Shown piece by piece: positions 1 through 8,696 of a stretch of 64,000 bases of DNA. A program made the translations under genes and the position numbers. The DNA is from Lujinxingiaceae bacterium (GTDB lineage Bacteria > Myxococcota_A > Bradymonadia > Bradymonadales > Bradymonadaceae), in assembly GCA_013697635.1 (NCBI GenBank), contig JACCWM010000201.1, forward strand, positions 62,001 through 126,000, given 5' to 3'. The notes under the pieces are model-generated. The model worked only from the letters and a program-made list of their open reading frames with translations. It made no database searches and was not told the origin of the DNA. Position 1 is the first letter of the stretch. Every line of letters starts with the position of its first letter.

Positions 1-389
1 AGCGCTATGCGGCGAAGCGGGCCATCGAGCTGGTAGGCCTGGGCCAGGGCCTGGTCGAAGGCCTGGTCGTCGAGCTGATCGAGCTCGTCGGTCGCGGCGG
101 TGTTGGGCGCCGAGCTCTGCTTTGTGGGGTCGGGCACCACGCCCGAGGGGGTATGCACGACGCTGGAGGCCTCGCTGGCGCGCTCGATCGAGCGGGGCCG
201 GCGCGTGCGGTGCTTGAGATGGTCGTCGTCGTCGATCATCAGCGTATCGCGCATCAAATTGCTCGCCCGGCGCACCTCGCGCAGGCCCTTGCCCACCCAG
301 CGTGCGACTTCGGGCAGCTTCTCCGGGCCGAGAACGACCAGGACAAGCACGAAGATGATGACCAACTCGGGTAAAGAGATTCCAAACAT
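1..389 (-). CDS. TatA/TatB-family Sec-independent translocase subunit (partial, 3' end missing)
   Basis: The reading frame starts at the ATG at 387-389 and stays open to the left window edge (about 129 codons), so the C-terminus is missing. The N-terminus MFGISLPELVVIIFVLVLVV is a short periplasmic start, a single membrane helix, then the hinge GPEKLPEVARWVGKGLRE that begins an amphipathic helix. That order is diagnostic of TatA/TatB. The tail after residue 60 is polar and Asp/Arg-rich and unstructured, which fits TatB better than TatA, but the two cannot be separated safely here. Role: membrane component of the twin-arginine pathway exporting folded proteins. The next gene upstream is on the other strand. 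Confidence 0.85.
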   Translation of the reverse strand, partial: MFGISLPELVIIFVLVLVVLGPEKLPEVARWVGKGLREVRRASNLMRDTLMIDDDDHLKHRTRRPRSIERASEASSVVHTPSGVVPDPTKQSSAPNTAATDELDQLDDQAFDQALAQAYQLDGPLRRIA

Positions 390-707
390 GGTTAGGCCAC
401 GTAGGTCGGGTTGAGGTGTCGGCAGGTCTTGTGATTTAAGACGTCACAGGTACAACATCGTGACAACTTGTTCCTCAGCCAGTGTTGGCGGCGCGATTTG
501 GATCCCGGCTCTGGAATCGCGCTCATCGGCTCCGTACTATAACACCGCTGCGAACTCTATGATGCCAGACGCGTTTCGTCCAGCCCGCCGGGATGATTTG
601 GGGGATGCTTTGAGAATCTGGACAGGCTATAGCAGGTGCACAGATTCAGCCTTAGACACGCAGCATCGACAATGACACGCCAGAATGATCGCTTTCGAGG
701 AGAAGCC
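390..707. other. Intergenic region without a supported gene
   Basis: This is a 318-base gap between the divergent tat gene and the small plus-strand gene at 708. Only short frames with no homology feel are present. It holds an imperfect TGTGA...TCACA inverted repeat near 431-449, but the spacer is 9 bases, not the 6 of a CRP site. A TATAAC hexamer lies near 538-543 with no convincing -35 box. Promoters for both flanking genes must lie here, but I cannot place them. Confidence 0.5.
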
Positions 708-980
708 ATGGAATCCAACAGTCAACCGTCAGTCGCCGCGGGCCGTTTGAGAATTCAAAGTCCCTATCCAGCGCTGCAGGCGTTGCTGCCTCGCCTCTCC
801 AGTTTGAGCCCCTCGAAGAAGCGCGGGCCGGTGTTTCGCCAGCGCGAGGAGGCCGAGTTCTTCATTCGCAGCCTCACCGACAGCGTCGGCCAGGTGCTCG
901 TGCCGGTGTGGGTGATCGACCACAACGATTTGCAAAACAGCAAGATCTTGAGCTGGTCGATCACCGTCGATCGCTGCTGA
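708..980 (+). CDS. Small protein of unknown function (90 aa)
   Basis: The start ATG at 708 has a GAGGAG Shine-Dalgarno 5 bases upstream, which is the main support for this gene. The product begins MESNSQPSVAAGRLRIQ, has a Leu/Pro-rich middle and a C-terminal stretch that reads like a beta-strand-rich domain (SLTDSVGQVLVPVWVIDHND). I see no signal peptide or membrane helix and recognise no family. Its last 20 bases overlap the 3' end of the convergent M20 peptidase gene, which is unusual but tolerable for convergent genes. It could still be a chance frame. Confidence 0.5.
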   Translation: MESNSQPSVAAGRLRIQSPYPALQALLPRLSSLSPSKKRGPVFRQREEAEFFIRSLTDSVGQVLVPVWVIDHNDLQNSKILSWSITVDRC

Positions 981-1989
981 GCACGGCCAGACCAAGGCGC
1001 TCATAAAGCGCGATGCCCTCGAGCAGCGAGCTCATCGCGATGTGCTCCTGATCGGAGTGGGCATGCTCGATATCGCCCGGACCTACCAGCCAGATCGGGC
1101 CCAGTGGCTGCAGGTAGGTCGCGTCGGTGTTGAAGGGCACCACACAGGTCGCCACGTCGGGCGGCACATCGAAGAAGACCGGGTCGTTGAAGACCGGGAT
1201 TTGTACCTCGGCCAAACCCTCACAAAGCGCTTCGACGCGCTCGAGCAGCTCGCTTGCCGAGCTGACGGCCCGAAAGATCAACTCCGCGCGCGCCGAGGGG
1301 GCAAAGACGTTGGCCGCCACACCGCCGGCGATCACGCCGATGTTGAGCGTGGTCGGCCCGAGCAGCGCGTCGGTGGGCCAGGTGGCCGTGCGAAGCGCTT
1401 GCAGCGCGTCGAGCAGCTTGGTCACGGCCGAGATGCCGCGCTCGGGAAAGGCCGAGTGGCCGGCCACGCCCGTGCTGCTCAGCGCAAATTTGAGCATTCC
1501 CTTTTGGGCGCTGACCACACGGTTGAGCGTGGGCTCACACAAAATGATGCGCTCGGCACGCAGCGCAAGCTCGCTGGCCTTCTTGGCGCCGATGTGATCG
1601 ACCTCCTCGCCAACAACAAACAGATAGCCCAGATCGCGGTGGCCGGCCTCGAGCAGGCGCAGGCCGGCCTGGGCCATGGCGACGATGCCGCCCTTGGTGT
1701 CGCAGGCGCCCCGGCCATAGATGCGCTCACCCTCCTCGCGCGGGGGTAAGTAGGGCGGCACCGTATCGACGTGGGTCGAGTACACCAGGCGCGGCTCGCG
1801 TTCGGTGCGCACCAGTAAGTTCCAACGATTGGCCACCACCGCCTGGCGCTCGCAGCGAAAGCCGTGGCCGATGAAGTAGCGCTCGAGCTCCTCCAAGAAG
1901 GCCGCCTCCTGGCCGCTGGTCGAGTCGATGGCGAGCCAGGAGATCAGTTGTCGGGCGATCGCGTCGGAGGAGGAGGAAGAAGATGGCAT
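961..1989 (-). CDS. M20-family metallopeptidase (ArgE/DapE/ACY1-like)
   Basis: A cytosolic two-zinc hydrolase of 342 aa that probably cleaves an N-acyl group or a dipeptide; the substrate is not predictable. Family motifs appear in order: STHVDTVPP (first zinc His/Asp), GRGACDTKGG (bridging Asp), GEEVDHIGA (catalytic Glu and zinc Glu), IILCEPT (Asp/Glu ligand position) and a C-terminal HSDQEHI with the last zinc His. The lid domain starts with GVAGHSAFPERG. The ATG at 1989 is preferred over an in-frame TTG 12 bases upstream because a GAG lies 5 bases before it and the N-terminus then starts at a normal position. The Ser run just after the start is a low-complexity leader. It is convergent with the 90-aa gene. 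Confidence 0.85.
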   Translation of the reverse strand: MPSSSSSSDAIARQLISWLAIDSTSGQEAAFLEELERYFIGHGFRCERQAVVANRWNLLVRTEREPRLVYSTHVDTVPPYLPPREEGERIYGRGACDTKGGIVAMAQAGLRLLEAGHRDLGYLFVVGEEVDHIGAKKASELALRAERIILCEPTLNRVVSAQKGMLKFALSSTGVAGHSAFPERGISAVTKLLDALQALRTATWPTDALLGPTTLNIGVIAGGVAANVFAPSARAELIFRAVSSASELLERVEALCEGLAEVQIPVFNDPVFFDVPPDVATCVVPFNTDATYLQPLGPIWLVGPGDIEHAHSDQEHIAMSSLLEGIALYERLGLAVLSSDRR

Positions 1990-2094
1990 GAGGACTCGCA
2001 ATGGGCGAAATGACGAAGGAGAGAGGCGCGTCGCGTGAGCACGTCCCAGGTCATAGCAGGATAGGCGCGATCCGAAAAGGAGCCAGTCAGAGCG

Positions 2095-2949
2095 CTACCG
2101 GCGAAGCCTCTGGTAGAGCGCGGTTGCGCCGCGAAGCGCGAAGGCGAAGAACGCCGCGACCAACGTCTGGCAGGCGCCCACCGACCAGTCGGTGACAAAG
2201 GCCAGGATGTAGCCCAGACCGCCCGAGAGCGCGCCCAAAACCGAGGAGACGATAAAGACCCAGCGCAGCCCGACGTTGAGGCTGAGCGCGCCGATCGCGG
2301 GCAAGACGGTCAGCCCGAAGGTGGGCAGCGCGCCCAGCGCGCGGGTGACAAGCCCCGTCATCAAGGCGATCGAGCCAAAGAGCACGGCGTCGAGCAGGCC
2401 CACGGGCAGGCCCTGGGTGCGCGCGACGATCGGGTCGAGGCTGGCGAAGATGAAGCCGCGAAAGGCAAAGAGCTGCACGGCGACGATCAGGGCCGTGGCG
2501 ATCGAGATCGCATAGAGATCGATCTCGCGCACGAGCACGGCCGAGCCGTGCAAAACGGCGGCGACCTCGTGCAGCTCCTGGGTAATGTAGGGGCCGATCA
2601 GCAAGACCAGCGCCGTGGGCAGGATGAAGGCCACGCCCAGCACGGCGTCTCGGCCAAGCGTTGGGCGCTCGCCAATCCAGACGAGCAAGGTGACCACCAG
2701 CGCGCAAAGCGCGATCGCCGAGAGCGGCGGCATCGCGTCTTGGAGCAGGCCGCTGAGGCCGAAGTAGGAGACGAAAAAAAAGCCCAGGGTCACGCCGAGC
2801 GCGGCCGTCTGGCTGAGCGCGGCGCTCACGAAGACGATGCGCCTGGAGACGACGTAGACGCCGAGCAAGCCCAGAGCGGTGCCCGCTATGACGGCGCACA
2901 GAATGGGGTTTCGGTACAGATCTCCGTACTGCAGGAGCAGGTCCAACAT
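2095..2949 (-). CDS. znuB: Metal ABC transporter permease (ZnuB/MntB type)
   Basis: Membrane permease of 284 aa with about eight hydrophobic segments, beginning MLDLLLQYGDLYRNPILCAV. The segment GLLGVYVVSRRIVFVSAALSQ is the typical helix 2 region of the ABC-3 family that imports Zn, Mn or Fe. The C-terminus ends in a short basic tail (LYQRLRR). It lies 19 bases after the ATPase gene on the same strand, third in the order binding protein, ATPase, permease. The metal is inferred from family only; the gene symbol is for the family and could equally be mntB or sitC. Confidence 0.82.
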   Translation of the reverse strand: MLDLLLQYGDLYRNPILCAVIAGTALGLLGVYVVSRRIVFVSAALSQTAALGVTLGFFFVSYFGLSGLLQDAMPPLSAIALCALVVTLLVWIGERPTLGRDAVLGVAFILPTALVLLIGPYITQELHEVAAVLHGSAVLVREIDLYAISIATALIVAVQLFAFRGFIFASLDPIVARTQGLPVGLLDAVLFGSIALMTGLVTRALGALPTFGLTVLPAIGALSLNVGLRWVFIVSSVLGALSGGLGYILAFVTDWSVGACQTLVAAFFAFALRGATALYQRLRR

Positions 2950-2968
2950 CTTTGGAGGGCCTCACAGA

Positions 2969-3712
2969 CTAGTGGGTTTCGCAGGAGGCGCAGCTCGTGG
3001 CGCCGATATGCACCTGGCCGTCGCGATCGAGGGTCATGATCCGGTCGCTGGCCTCGCGGGCAAGCGGTGAGCCGTGAGCGATCATCAGCACGGTCATGGC
3101 GTGCTCGTGTCGAAGCTTTTGGAGCAGCGCGATGGTCTGGGCTTCGCGCTCGGGGTCCATCGAGGCCGACGGCTCGTCGAGCAGCACGATCGCCGGCTCT
3201 CCGAGCAGGGCGCGGGCGAGCAGCACGAGCTGCTTTTGGCCCTCGGAGAGCTCGCGAAAGAGCTTGCGCGAAAACTCGCCCATCTCGACCAGGGCCAGGG
3301 CCCGCTCGATCTGGGCGCCGTCGTCGCGGATGCGAAGCGCGCGCCAGCCGCGGCCGCGGTGCAGGCCCGTGGCGAGCACGTCGTGCACGGTGGCGGGCAA
3401 CATCGGGTCGAGCGTGCGTGTCTGGGGCACGAAGCGCAAATGCTCGCGCTCGACGCCCCAGCTATAGCCGCCCGAAACAGCCGCGAGCAGGCCGATCAAC
3501 GTCTTGACCAGCGTCGACTTTCCGGCGCCGTTGGGCCCCTCGATCAGCAAAAAACAGCCCCGATCGACGGTGAACGAGATCGGGCCAAGCAGCGGGCGAT
3601 TGCCATAGCCACAGACGAGATCGCGCACGATCAGCGCCGGTGGCCCGCTCGGCTCGCGCAGCGCGAAGGGCTTGGCCGAGAGTGGGAATTGGCCAGCCAA
3701 CTCAATGCTCAT
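2969..3712 (-). CDS. znuC: Metal ABC transporter ATP-binding protein (ZnuC/MntA type)
   Basis: ATPase subunit of 247 aa. Walker A GPNGAGKS is at residues 59-66, the signature is LSEGQKQLVLLARALL, and Walker B IVLLDEPSASMD follows. A conserved His is in VLMIAHGS. The C-terminus carries CASCETH, a CxxC plus His that could bind metal; this is an observation, not a known family trait. The start codon overlaps the last 11 bases of the binding-protein gene, so translation is coupled. It supplies ATP hydrolysis for the permease encoded just downstream. Confidence 0.88.
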   Translation of the reverse strand: MSIELAGQFPLSAKPFALREPSGPPALIVRDLVCGYGNRPLLGPISFTVDRGCFLLIEGPNGAGKSTLVKTLIGLLAAVSGGYSWGVEREHLRFVPQTRTLDPMLPATVHDVLATGLHRGRGWRALRIRDDGAQIERALALVEMGEFSRKLFRELSEGQKQLVLLARALLGEPAIVLLDEPSASMDPEREAQTIALLQKLRHEHAMTVLMIAHGSPLAREASDRIMTLDRDGQVHIGATSCASCETH

Positions 3713-4631
3713 GGAGGCCCTCGAAGATCAGTGAGACGACGTGATCGATGTGCTCGACATAGCGCTGGTCTTCGCGCGTCTGGGCGGCGATGACGACGAT
3801 CTTTGCGCCCGTTTGCTGGGCAAGGATATTGGCTGTCGAGAGCGGATAGTATTCGGACTGCAAGATCAGGCGGATCTTCTGGCTCTTGATCGCCTCGACC
3901 ACGCGCGCCACGTGGCGCGGATTGGGCGCGATACCGGGCTTGGGCTCGATGCGGATCACGTCCTCAAGTCCGAGCCAGCTGGCCACGTAGTTGAAGGCCT
4001 CGTGGTAGGAGACGAACTTGCGCGCGTTGGCCGGTAGCTGTGCGAAGTGCTCCTCCCAGCGTTGAGCGGTGCGGATGCAGTCACGGGCAAAATTGCGGGC
4101 GCGCTCGCGGTAGGCCGGGGCGTTGTCGGGATCGATGCGTCCCATCGTCTGGCCAAAGGCCAGCGCCACGCGGGCCATCTGGCGCGGGTCGGTGGTGTAG
4201 TGGGGGTTGCCGCCGGGATGCACGTCACCCATCGAGCGGTCGACGGGGCCGGCTGCGACGCCCTGCAAGACCACGTGGTGCGAGGCATCGAAGTTGCCGG
4301 GCTGGCCGGGCTGAAGCGCGGCGTTGCGTGAGCCAATGAGCAATGTTGGCAACCAGCCAATCTCGAGGTCGACCCCGGTGTAGACGAGGACGTCGGCGCG
4401 CGCGAGCCGGCGCACGTAGCTGGGCTTGGGATCGACGAAGTGGGGGTCTTCGCTCGGGCGCGCCAGCAGATCGACGACCGCGTCGCCACCTGCGACCTCG
4501 CGGGCCATGGCAGCCAGATCCCCAACGGTGGCCACGATGCGCACCTCGGCCAGGCCCGAGGCCGGCAGCACCATGGCCAGCGCAAAGGCCAAGATGATCA
4601 ACAGTTTCATTGTGTTTGGTAAAGACTTCAT
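3702..4631 (-). CDS. znuA: Metal ABC transporter substrate-binding protein (ZnuA/MntC, cluster 9)
   Basis: Exported protein of 309 aa that captures a divalent metal in the periplasm and hands it to the permease. A signal peptide (LLIILAFALAMVLPASGLAE) ends near residue 29. Metal-ligand positions of the family are visible: His in SEDPHFVDPKPS, His in GGNPHYTTDP, His in VSYHEAFNY, and an acidic residue in LILQSEYYPL. There is no long His-rich loop, unlike many Zn-specific ZnuA proteins, so Mn or Fe remains possible. The start ATG at 4631 has a GGAG about 10 bases upstream; a second ATG seven codons in lacks a site. First gene of the three-gene importer. Confidence 0.85.
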   Translation of the reverse strand: MKSLPNTMKLLIILAFALAMVLPASGLAEVRIVATVGDLAAMAREVAGGDAVVDLLARPSEDPHFVDPKPSYVRRLARADVLVYTGVDLEIGWLPTLLIGSRNAALQPGQPGNFDASHHVVLQGVAAGPVDRSMGDVHPGGNPHYTTDPRQMARVALAFGQTMGRIDPDNAPAYRERARNFARDCIRTAQRWEEHFAQLPANARKFVSYHEAFNYVASWLGLEDVIRIEPKPGIAPNPRHVARVVEAIKSQKIRLILQSEYYPLSTANILAQQTGAKIVVIAAQTREDQRYVEHIDHVVSLIFEGLHEH

Positions 4632-4799
4632 CAGGAGCCCACTCCTTGGATCTGATTGCCCACCTTGTGCGCGCGGCCCCGAGACAACGACGGGACCGAG
4701 GCAAACGTGTGCGCTCGAGTCAGAATCACACAGCGAGTCTGACCCGCGATGCGGTGCAGCCTGCGTGATTTGGCGATGACAAAGGGCTAAAAGACGCCC

Positions 4800-5276
4800 T
4801 TAGCTCAGCGCGATCGGCGGCGGGGAGAGGCCGGACGCATGAAAATGAAGGGGAACCGAGCGCTGGGTAGTGCGCTCGTCGATCTGGGCGCGGGCGTGGG
4901 GGGGATCGGTTGCAAAAGCGAAGGCCGGGGCCAGGGCGCCAAGCGCTGGCGTCAGCGGTACGCCCATCGAGAAGATCCAGGCAAGCTCGCCGCAATCAAA
5001 CGGCGACTCCTGGTGGTCGTGGCGCGGCTTGGCCGGCGCGCTGACCATGCCCTCGTGGGCGATCGTGTGTGCGGAGGCGGCATAGCTTGCGTGCACCGCT
5101 TTGACGTGCTCGAGGTCATGGGTGACCTCGCGGTGCTCGGGGCAGTAGGCGTGCTCGACGTGACCGACGTGGACGAGATCGCCGACCAGTGCCTGCAAGA
5201 ACACCAGGCTCATCGCCAGGGCCATCATCCTGCGAAGCAATGTGTTGTGCGTCGTCCGGGCCAAGGTCGGGTCCAA
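4800..5276 (-). CDS. His-rich exported or membrane-anchored protein of unknown function (158 aa)
   Basis: A hydrophobic N-terminal segment (MMALAMSLVFLQALVGDLV) is followed by a stretch unusually rich in histidine: HVGHVEHAYCPEHREVTHD and AHTIAHEGM, with HDHQES later. The end, PLHFHASGLSPPPIAL, resembles tails seen on small proteins next to heavy-metal efflux or uptake genes. About 15 histidines in 158 residues suggest metal binding. It lies 169 bases upstream of the metal importer on the same strand, so a role as metal chaperone or sensor for that system is plausible. An alternative start is the Met at codon 17. No family is recognised. Confidence 0.6.
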   Translation of the reverse strand: MDPTLARTTHNTLLRRMMALAMSLVFLQALVGDLVHVGHVEHAYCPEHREVTHDLEHVKAVHASYAASAHTIAHEGMVSAPAKPRHDHQESPFDCGELAWIFSMGVPLTPALGALAPAFAFATDPPHARAQIDERTTQRSVPLHFHASGLSPPPIALS

Positions 5277-5292
5277 TTACGAGGTCATAGCA

Positions 5293-5318
5293 CTGGCTGC
5301 GCCCTTAAGCGCAGCCAG
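5293..5318. promoter_or_regulatory. Perfect 10-bp inverted repeat upstream of the His-rich gene
   Basis: The arms ctggctgcgc and gcgcagccag are separated by ccttaa. The repeat lies 17-42 bases upstream of the start of the His-rich protein gene. It has no T-tract, so it is a poor terminator; a leader hairpin or regulator operator is more likely. It is not AT-rich like known Zur or Fur sites. Confidence 0.35.
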
Positions 5319-5342
5319 CGATGACACTAATCGGCGAGCCGG

Positions 5343-5367
5343 CAAAATGCAACTGTGTTGCAAAAAG
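5343..5367 (-). terminator. Possible weak intrinsic terminator after the Cys-rich lipoprotein gene
   Basis: Four bases past the stop codon, on the minus strand, tgcaac and gttgca form a 6-bp stem around a 3-base loop, followed by TTTT. The stem is short, so the call is tentative. Confidence 0.3.
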
Positions 5368-5370
5368 GCA

Positions 5371-7827
5371 TCAGGGCTTTGCGCAGGCCGAGATGTTGGC
5401 CTCGCCGCCGTTGGGGCGCGGGAAGGTGATGTTCGAGGAACAGGCCGTCAGCGGATTGTTCGCCACGCCGCCGGTGCAGTCGGCGTTGCCGTTGTTCGGA
5501 TCGCAGACGTAGGTGCAGTGCTTCTCGGTCTCGACCAGCGCACATTGCTTGCCGGTGGTGCAGCCCGGATTGTTCAGTGGGCACTGGCAGCTGCTGTGTG
5601 AGGCCGGGCAGTTGGCGTTGGTGGTGCACGCGGTGCCGTTGTAGGTGTGCAGCGTGCTGGTCAGGCACAGGCCGCCCGCACAGTTGTTGGTCGTCGAGCA
5701 ATCTGCGCCGAGCAAGTCCGTGCCGACGTTTTGCAGGCAGACGTAGTCGATGTCGTTGGTGCGATCGTTGCCGTTGACGTTGCAACTCTGGCCCGCATCG
5801 CAGCCGGCGTTGTTGGTGCACGTGGCGATGCAAAGGCCCAGGTCGGGGCCAAAGGTCGTGCAGATCTGGCCGGCGGCCGTGTTGCAATCGCGCGCGCTGA
5901 TCTCACAGGCCACCGAGCACTCGTTGGAGAGGCTGAGCGGGGCCAGACACAGCATGTCGCGGCACTGATTGTGCGCCGTGCAGGTCTCGCCCAGGGCCAG
6001 GCCGCTGCTGTTCGGGAAGGTGCAGTAGGTCTTGAGCACGCCGCCCTCGAAGCGAAGCGCGCCGCAAACGCGCACGCCGTCGGTGCAGCCCGCGGTCGCG
6101 TTACACTCGACGTCGGGCAGGGTCTCGCAGACGTTGAAGGTGCCGCTGAGCCCGCTCTTTTGCACGTTGTTGCTGCGACAGACCTGAGCCGCTCCGCACT
6201 GGGCGCGGTCGGTGCAGGGCACCGAGCAGTTGCCGTTGAGGCAGACGCGCCCGCGGCACTGCGTGTCTTGCGTGCAGGTCGCGCCGGCGGCGCTGCCGCC
6301 GGGAGCCGGGATGCACACCGACTCGAGGCCGGTGTTAGTTGTGTTGGCCACGATCGCGCACTGGGTGCCCGTGGCGCAGTCAAGCTGTGAGCTGCACGCC
6401 GGCGGTGCCGCAGCCACGCAGACCTTGGCCGTATCGCTGCCGCCACCGCTGAGCGTAAAGCTCACTTCCTGGCACTCGTAGGTCACCACGCCGGCGACCT
6501 GGCAGTCGCTGTTGTTGACGCATGCCGGCGAGCAGTACTTGTTGAAGCGGCCCTGGAAGCAAAGGTTGGAGGCGCAGTTGGCGTCGGTCGTGCAGCTGGT
6601 GCCGAGCGCGCCGCCGCCGGTATTGCCCGCGCGGCAGAAGGTCCTGAGCTCGTCGCTGGCTTTGCGGATGTAGCAGACCTGATCGACGGTGCACTGGTTG
6701 TTGTTGGCGCAGAGCTTGGGCGGCTGACAGACGCTGAGATCAGCCGTGTCACCGTCGCGCTCGATCTGGGTGACCTTGCAGCTAAAGTCGTTGGCGACAT
6801 CGCAGTTGGCGTTGGCGCCGCAGGGGTTTGCACACACGTTGTTGTGGCACAGGTTTTGGGCGCAGCCGGTATCATCGCTGCAGTTTGCGCCGCCCTCGCC
6901 GCCGCCGGCGTTGGGCTCGCCGCAGACGAACATCAAGCCGGTGTCCGTGCTGCGTGCAACGCAGCGCTCGGGGCCAACGCAGTTTGCGTCGGTGATGCAG
7001 ACCTGGGCGGGCTTGGGCGTGCAGGCCGTAACGATGCGCGTCTGACCGCTGTTGGATGCGAGCTCCTGGGAGGTGCAGATGAAGCTGCCGTCGTCGGAGC
7101 AATCGCTGGGGCTCTCGCAGGGCTTGGAGCAGACGCCGTTGAGGCACAGATTCGAGGCGCACGCGCTGTCGTCGGTGCAGGTGTCGCCGACCTTGCCACT
7201 CGCGCTGGGCTCGAGGCAGATGACGCGCACGAGCTCGCCGCTGCGATCGACGGTGCAGGTTTCCGGTGGGGTGCATTGCTGGTCGGAGGCGCAAGGCGTC
7301 GGATCGACGCACAGATCGCGGGTGATCGAGCCCAACGTGATCGATTTGCAGATGCGTCCCTCGGTGCAGTCTTCGCTCGAGTCACAGGTCTGGGCGCAGC
7401 GCCCATTGCGACAAATACCGGAGGCGCACGTGCTCGAATCCAGGCAGATGCCGTCGGCGCCGGTGTTGCCGGCGCGCGCACCGCAGACGCCCTCGCCAGT
7501 GGTGGCGTCGATGATGCAGATCTCGGGCGCGACGCAGTCCGCGGACTCCGTGCAGCTTAGGGGGAGGGGATCGGCGTCGGGTCCGGTGTCGGCGCTGATG
7601 TCGGGCTCGGTTGTTGTGTCCGGCTGAGGACTTGCGTCCGCGTCGGGAAGCGGATCGACGCTCGTATCGTCGACCGAGACCGTGTCCTCGATCAGGTCGG
7701 CATCGGCATGCTGGTGAACGTCGGGTTTTTCTTTGTCTATCGTGCGCACAGGGGCGGTGTCGCCGGCACAAGCAATCACAAACACGAAAACAACCAACAG
7801 GCACAAACGCAGCATGGCAGGCATCAC
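5371..7827 (-). CDS. Large Cys-rich repeat lipoprotein (818 aa)
   Basis: The N-terminus is a lipoprotein signal with lipobox VIACAGD (Cys near residue 20). It is followed by an Asp/Pro/Thr-rich linker to about residue 90, then a long array of short disulfide-type modules to the end. Two module types alternate: A, with Cys spaced about x5-x4-x18, and B, with Cys spaced x5-x4-x4-x3-x5. Roughly six A+B pairs of about 100 residues each are seen, many with an (S/T)DSxCA-type core. Such Dickkopf-like or myxobacterial Cys-rich repeats are common in secreted proteins of Myxococcota; no enzymatic domain is visible. It lies 122 bases after tonB and may be co-transcribed with the Fur-controlled exb-ton genes. 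Confidence 0.8.
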   Translation of the reverse strand: MMPAMLRLCLLVVFVFVIACAGDTAPVRTIDKEKPDVHQHADADLIEDTVSVDDTSVDPLPDADASPQPDTTTEPDISADTGPDADPLPLSCTESADCVAPEICIIDATTGEGVCGARAGNTGADGICLDSSTCASGICRNGRCAQTCDSSEDCTEGRICKSITLGSITRDLCVDPTPCASDQQCTPPETCTVDRSGELVRVICLEPSASGKVGDTCTDDSACASNLCLNGVCSKPCESPSDCSDDGSFICTSQELASNSGQTRIVTACTPKPAQVCITDANCVGPERCVARSTDTGLMFVCGEPNAGGGEGGANCSDDTGCAQNLCHNNVCANPCGANANCDVANDFSCKVTQIERDGDTADLSVCQPPKLCANNNQCTVDQVCYIRKASDELRTFCRAGNTGGGALGTSCTTDANCASNLCFQGRFNKYCSPACVNNSDCQVAGVVTYECQEVSFTLSGGGSDTAKVCVAAAPPACSSQLDCATGTQCAIVANTTNTGLESVCIPAPGGSAAGATCTQDTQCRGRVCLNGNCSVPCTDRAQCGAAQVCRSNNVQKSGLSGTFNVCETLPDVECNATAGCTDGVRVCGALRFEGGVLKTYCTFPNSSGLALGETCTAHNQCRDMLCLAPLSLSNECSVACEISARDCNTAAGQICTTFGPDLGLCIATCTNNAGCDAGQSCNVNGNDRTNDIDYVCLQNVGTDLLGADCSTTNNCAGGLCLTSTLHTYNGTACTTNANCPASHSSCQCPLNNPGCTTGKQCALVETEKHCTYVCDPNNGNADCTGGVANNPLTACSSNITFPRPNGGEANISACAKP

Positions 7828-7949
7828 TGATCCTTCAAAAAGTCGGTCACAAGAATTGGGCGCGCCTCACACACGCACAGAACAGCCGATGATAACGGAA
7901 AGCCTCGTCAACGCAAGCCTTTCGGTCTGCGCGGCGCGGTTCAAGCGGT

Positions 7950-8696
7950 TCAAGACGGGGGTGTGTATGAAGAGCGGGCCAGTCGAAAGCGGATCGGCAC
8001 GACGAACTCGGCGACCTGCTCGTTGAAGCCGGCCGGCAGGCGCTGAAAGGGCGCGGCGACCTCGACCATGCGCAACACCTCGCGATCGAGGAGCTCATGG
8101 TTGGTCGAGGTGACGATCTGGGGCCGCTCGGCCAGGGTGCCGTCGCGGTTGATGCGGATGCGCACCATGGCCGTGCCTTCGAGGCGAAAGCGCGTCGCGG
8201 CGCGTGGATACTGCTGCTCGGCGTTGACCGCTGAGAAGACGCCCATGCCATAGCCGCGCATGTCGATCTCTTCGACCGGCTCGATCGAGGCCATCTGACG
8301 GGCGGGCTCGGGCGCCTGGGCCTCCTCGACGGGGCGCTCGGCAAGCTCAGCGAGCGCCTCGGCCGGTGCAGGCTCGGCGGCCTCGGCCGCGGCGATCGCG
8401 GTGTTCTCGCGCGTGGGCTCCTGAGCCACTTCGGCGGGCCTTGCGCGCCGGGGCCGGGCCTTGGGAGACGTGGCGACCGTCTCGGCCACGGTCTCTTCGA
8501 GCGCTGGCTGCTCGGGCACAAGCGGCTCAGGCGCCGGCGGCTCGGGCATTGGGTTGACCAGCGCGATCTGAATTGACTTTGGCGTCGTGCCTGGCCCGCC
8601 GGAGAACTCGACGGGCACCAGGCCAAGGCCCAGGTGCAGGGCCACGCCGATCGTCAGTGGCAGGGCCCAACCCGATGTCCAGGTGGCGAGCTTCAC
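7950..8696 (-). CDS. tonB: TonB-type energy transducer
   Basis: TonB-like protein of 248 aa that couples the inner-membrane proton gradient to outer-membrane receptors. It has an N-terminal membrane anchor at residues 9-28 (PLTIGVALHLGLGLV), a Pro/Glu/Ala-rich periplasm-spanning segment at about 47-140, and a C-terminal domain with AMVRIRINRDGTLAERP and the final FVVPIRFRL strand, as in the TonB C-terminal fold. The GTG start overlaps the ExbD stop (GTGA). It completes an exbB-exbD-tonB unit preceded by a Fur box. Confidence 0.85.
   Translation of the reverse strand: MKLATWTSGWALPLTIGVALHLGLGLVPVEFSGGPGTTPKSIQIALVNPMPEPPAPEPLVPEQPALEETVAETVATSPKARPRRARPAEVAQEPTRENTAIAAAEAAEPAPAEALAELAERPVEEAQAPEPARQMASIEPVEEIDMRGYGMGVFSAVNAEQQYPRAATRFRLEGTAMVRIRINRDGTLAERPQIVTSTNHELLDREVLRMVEVAAPFQRLPAGFNEQVAEFVVPIRFRLARSSYTPPS

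Noticed and set aside
431-449. TGTGA...TCACA inverted repeat as a CRP site
   Set aside because: The spacer is 9 bases instead of 6, so it does not fit a CRP operator.
5647-7560. Plus-strand Ala/Gly/Val-rich frames opposite the Cys-rich lipoprotein
   Set aside because: They are the reverse reading of repeated Cys codons and have no start signal or stable domain.
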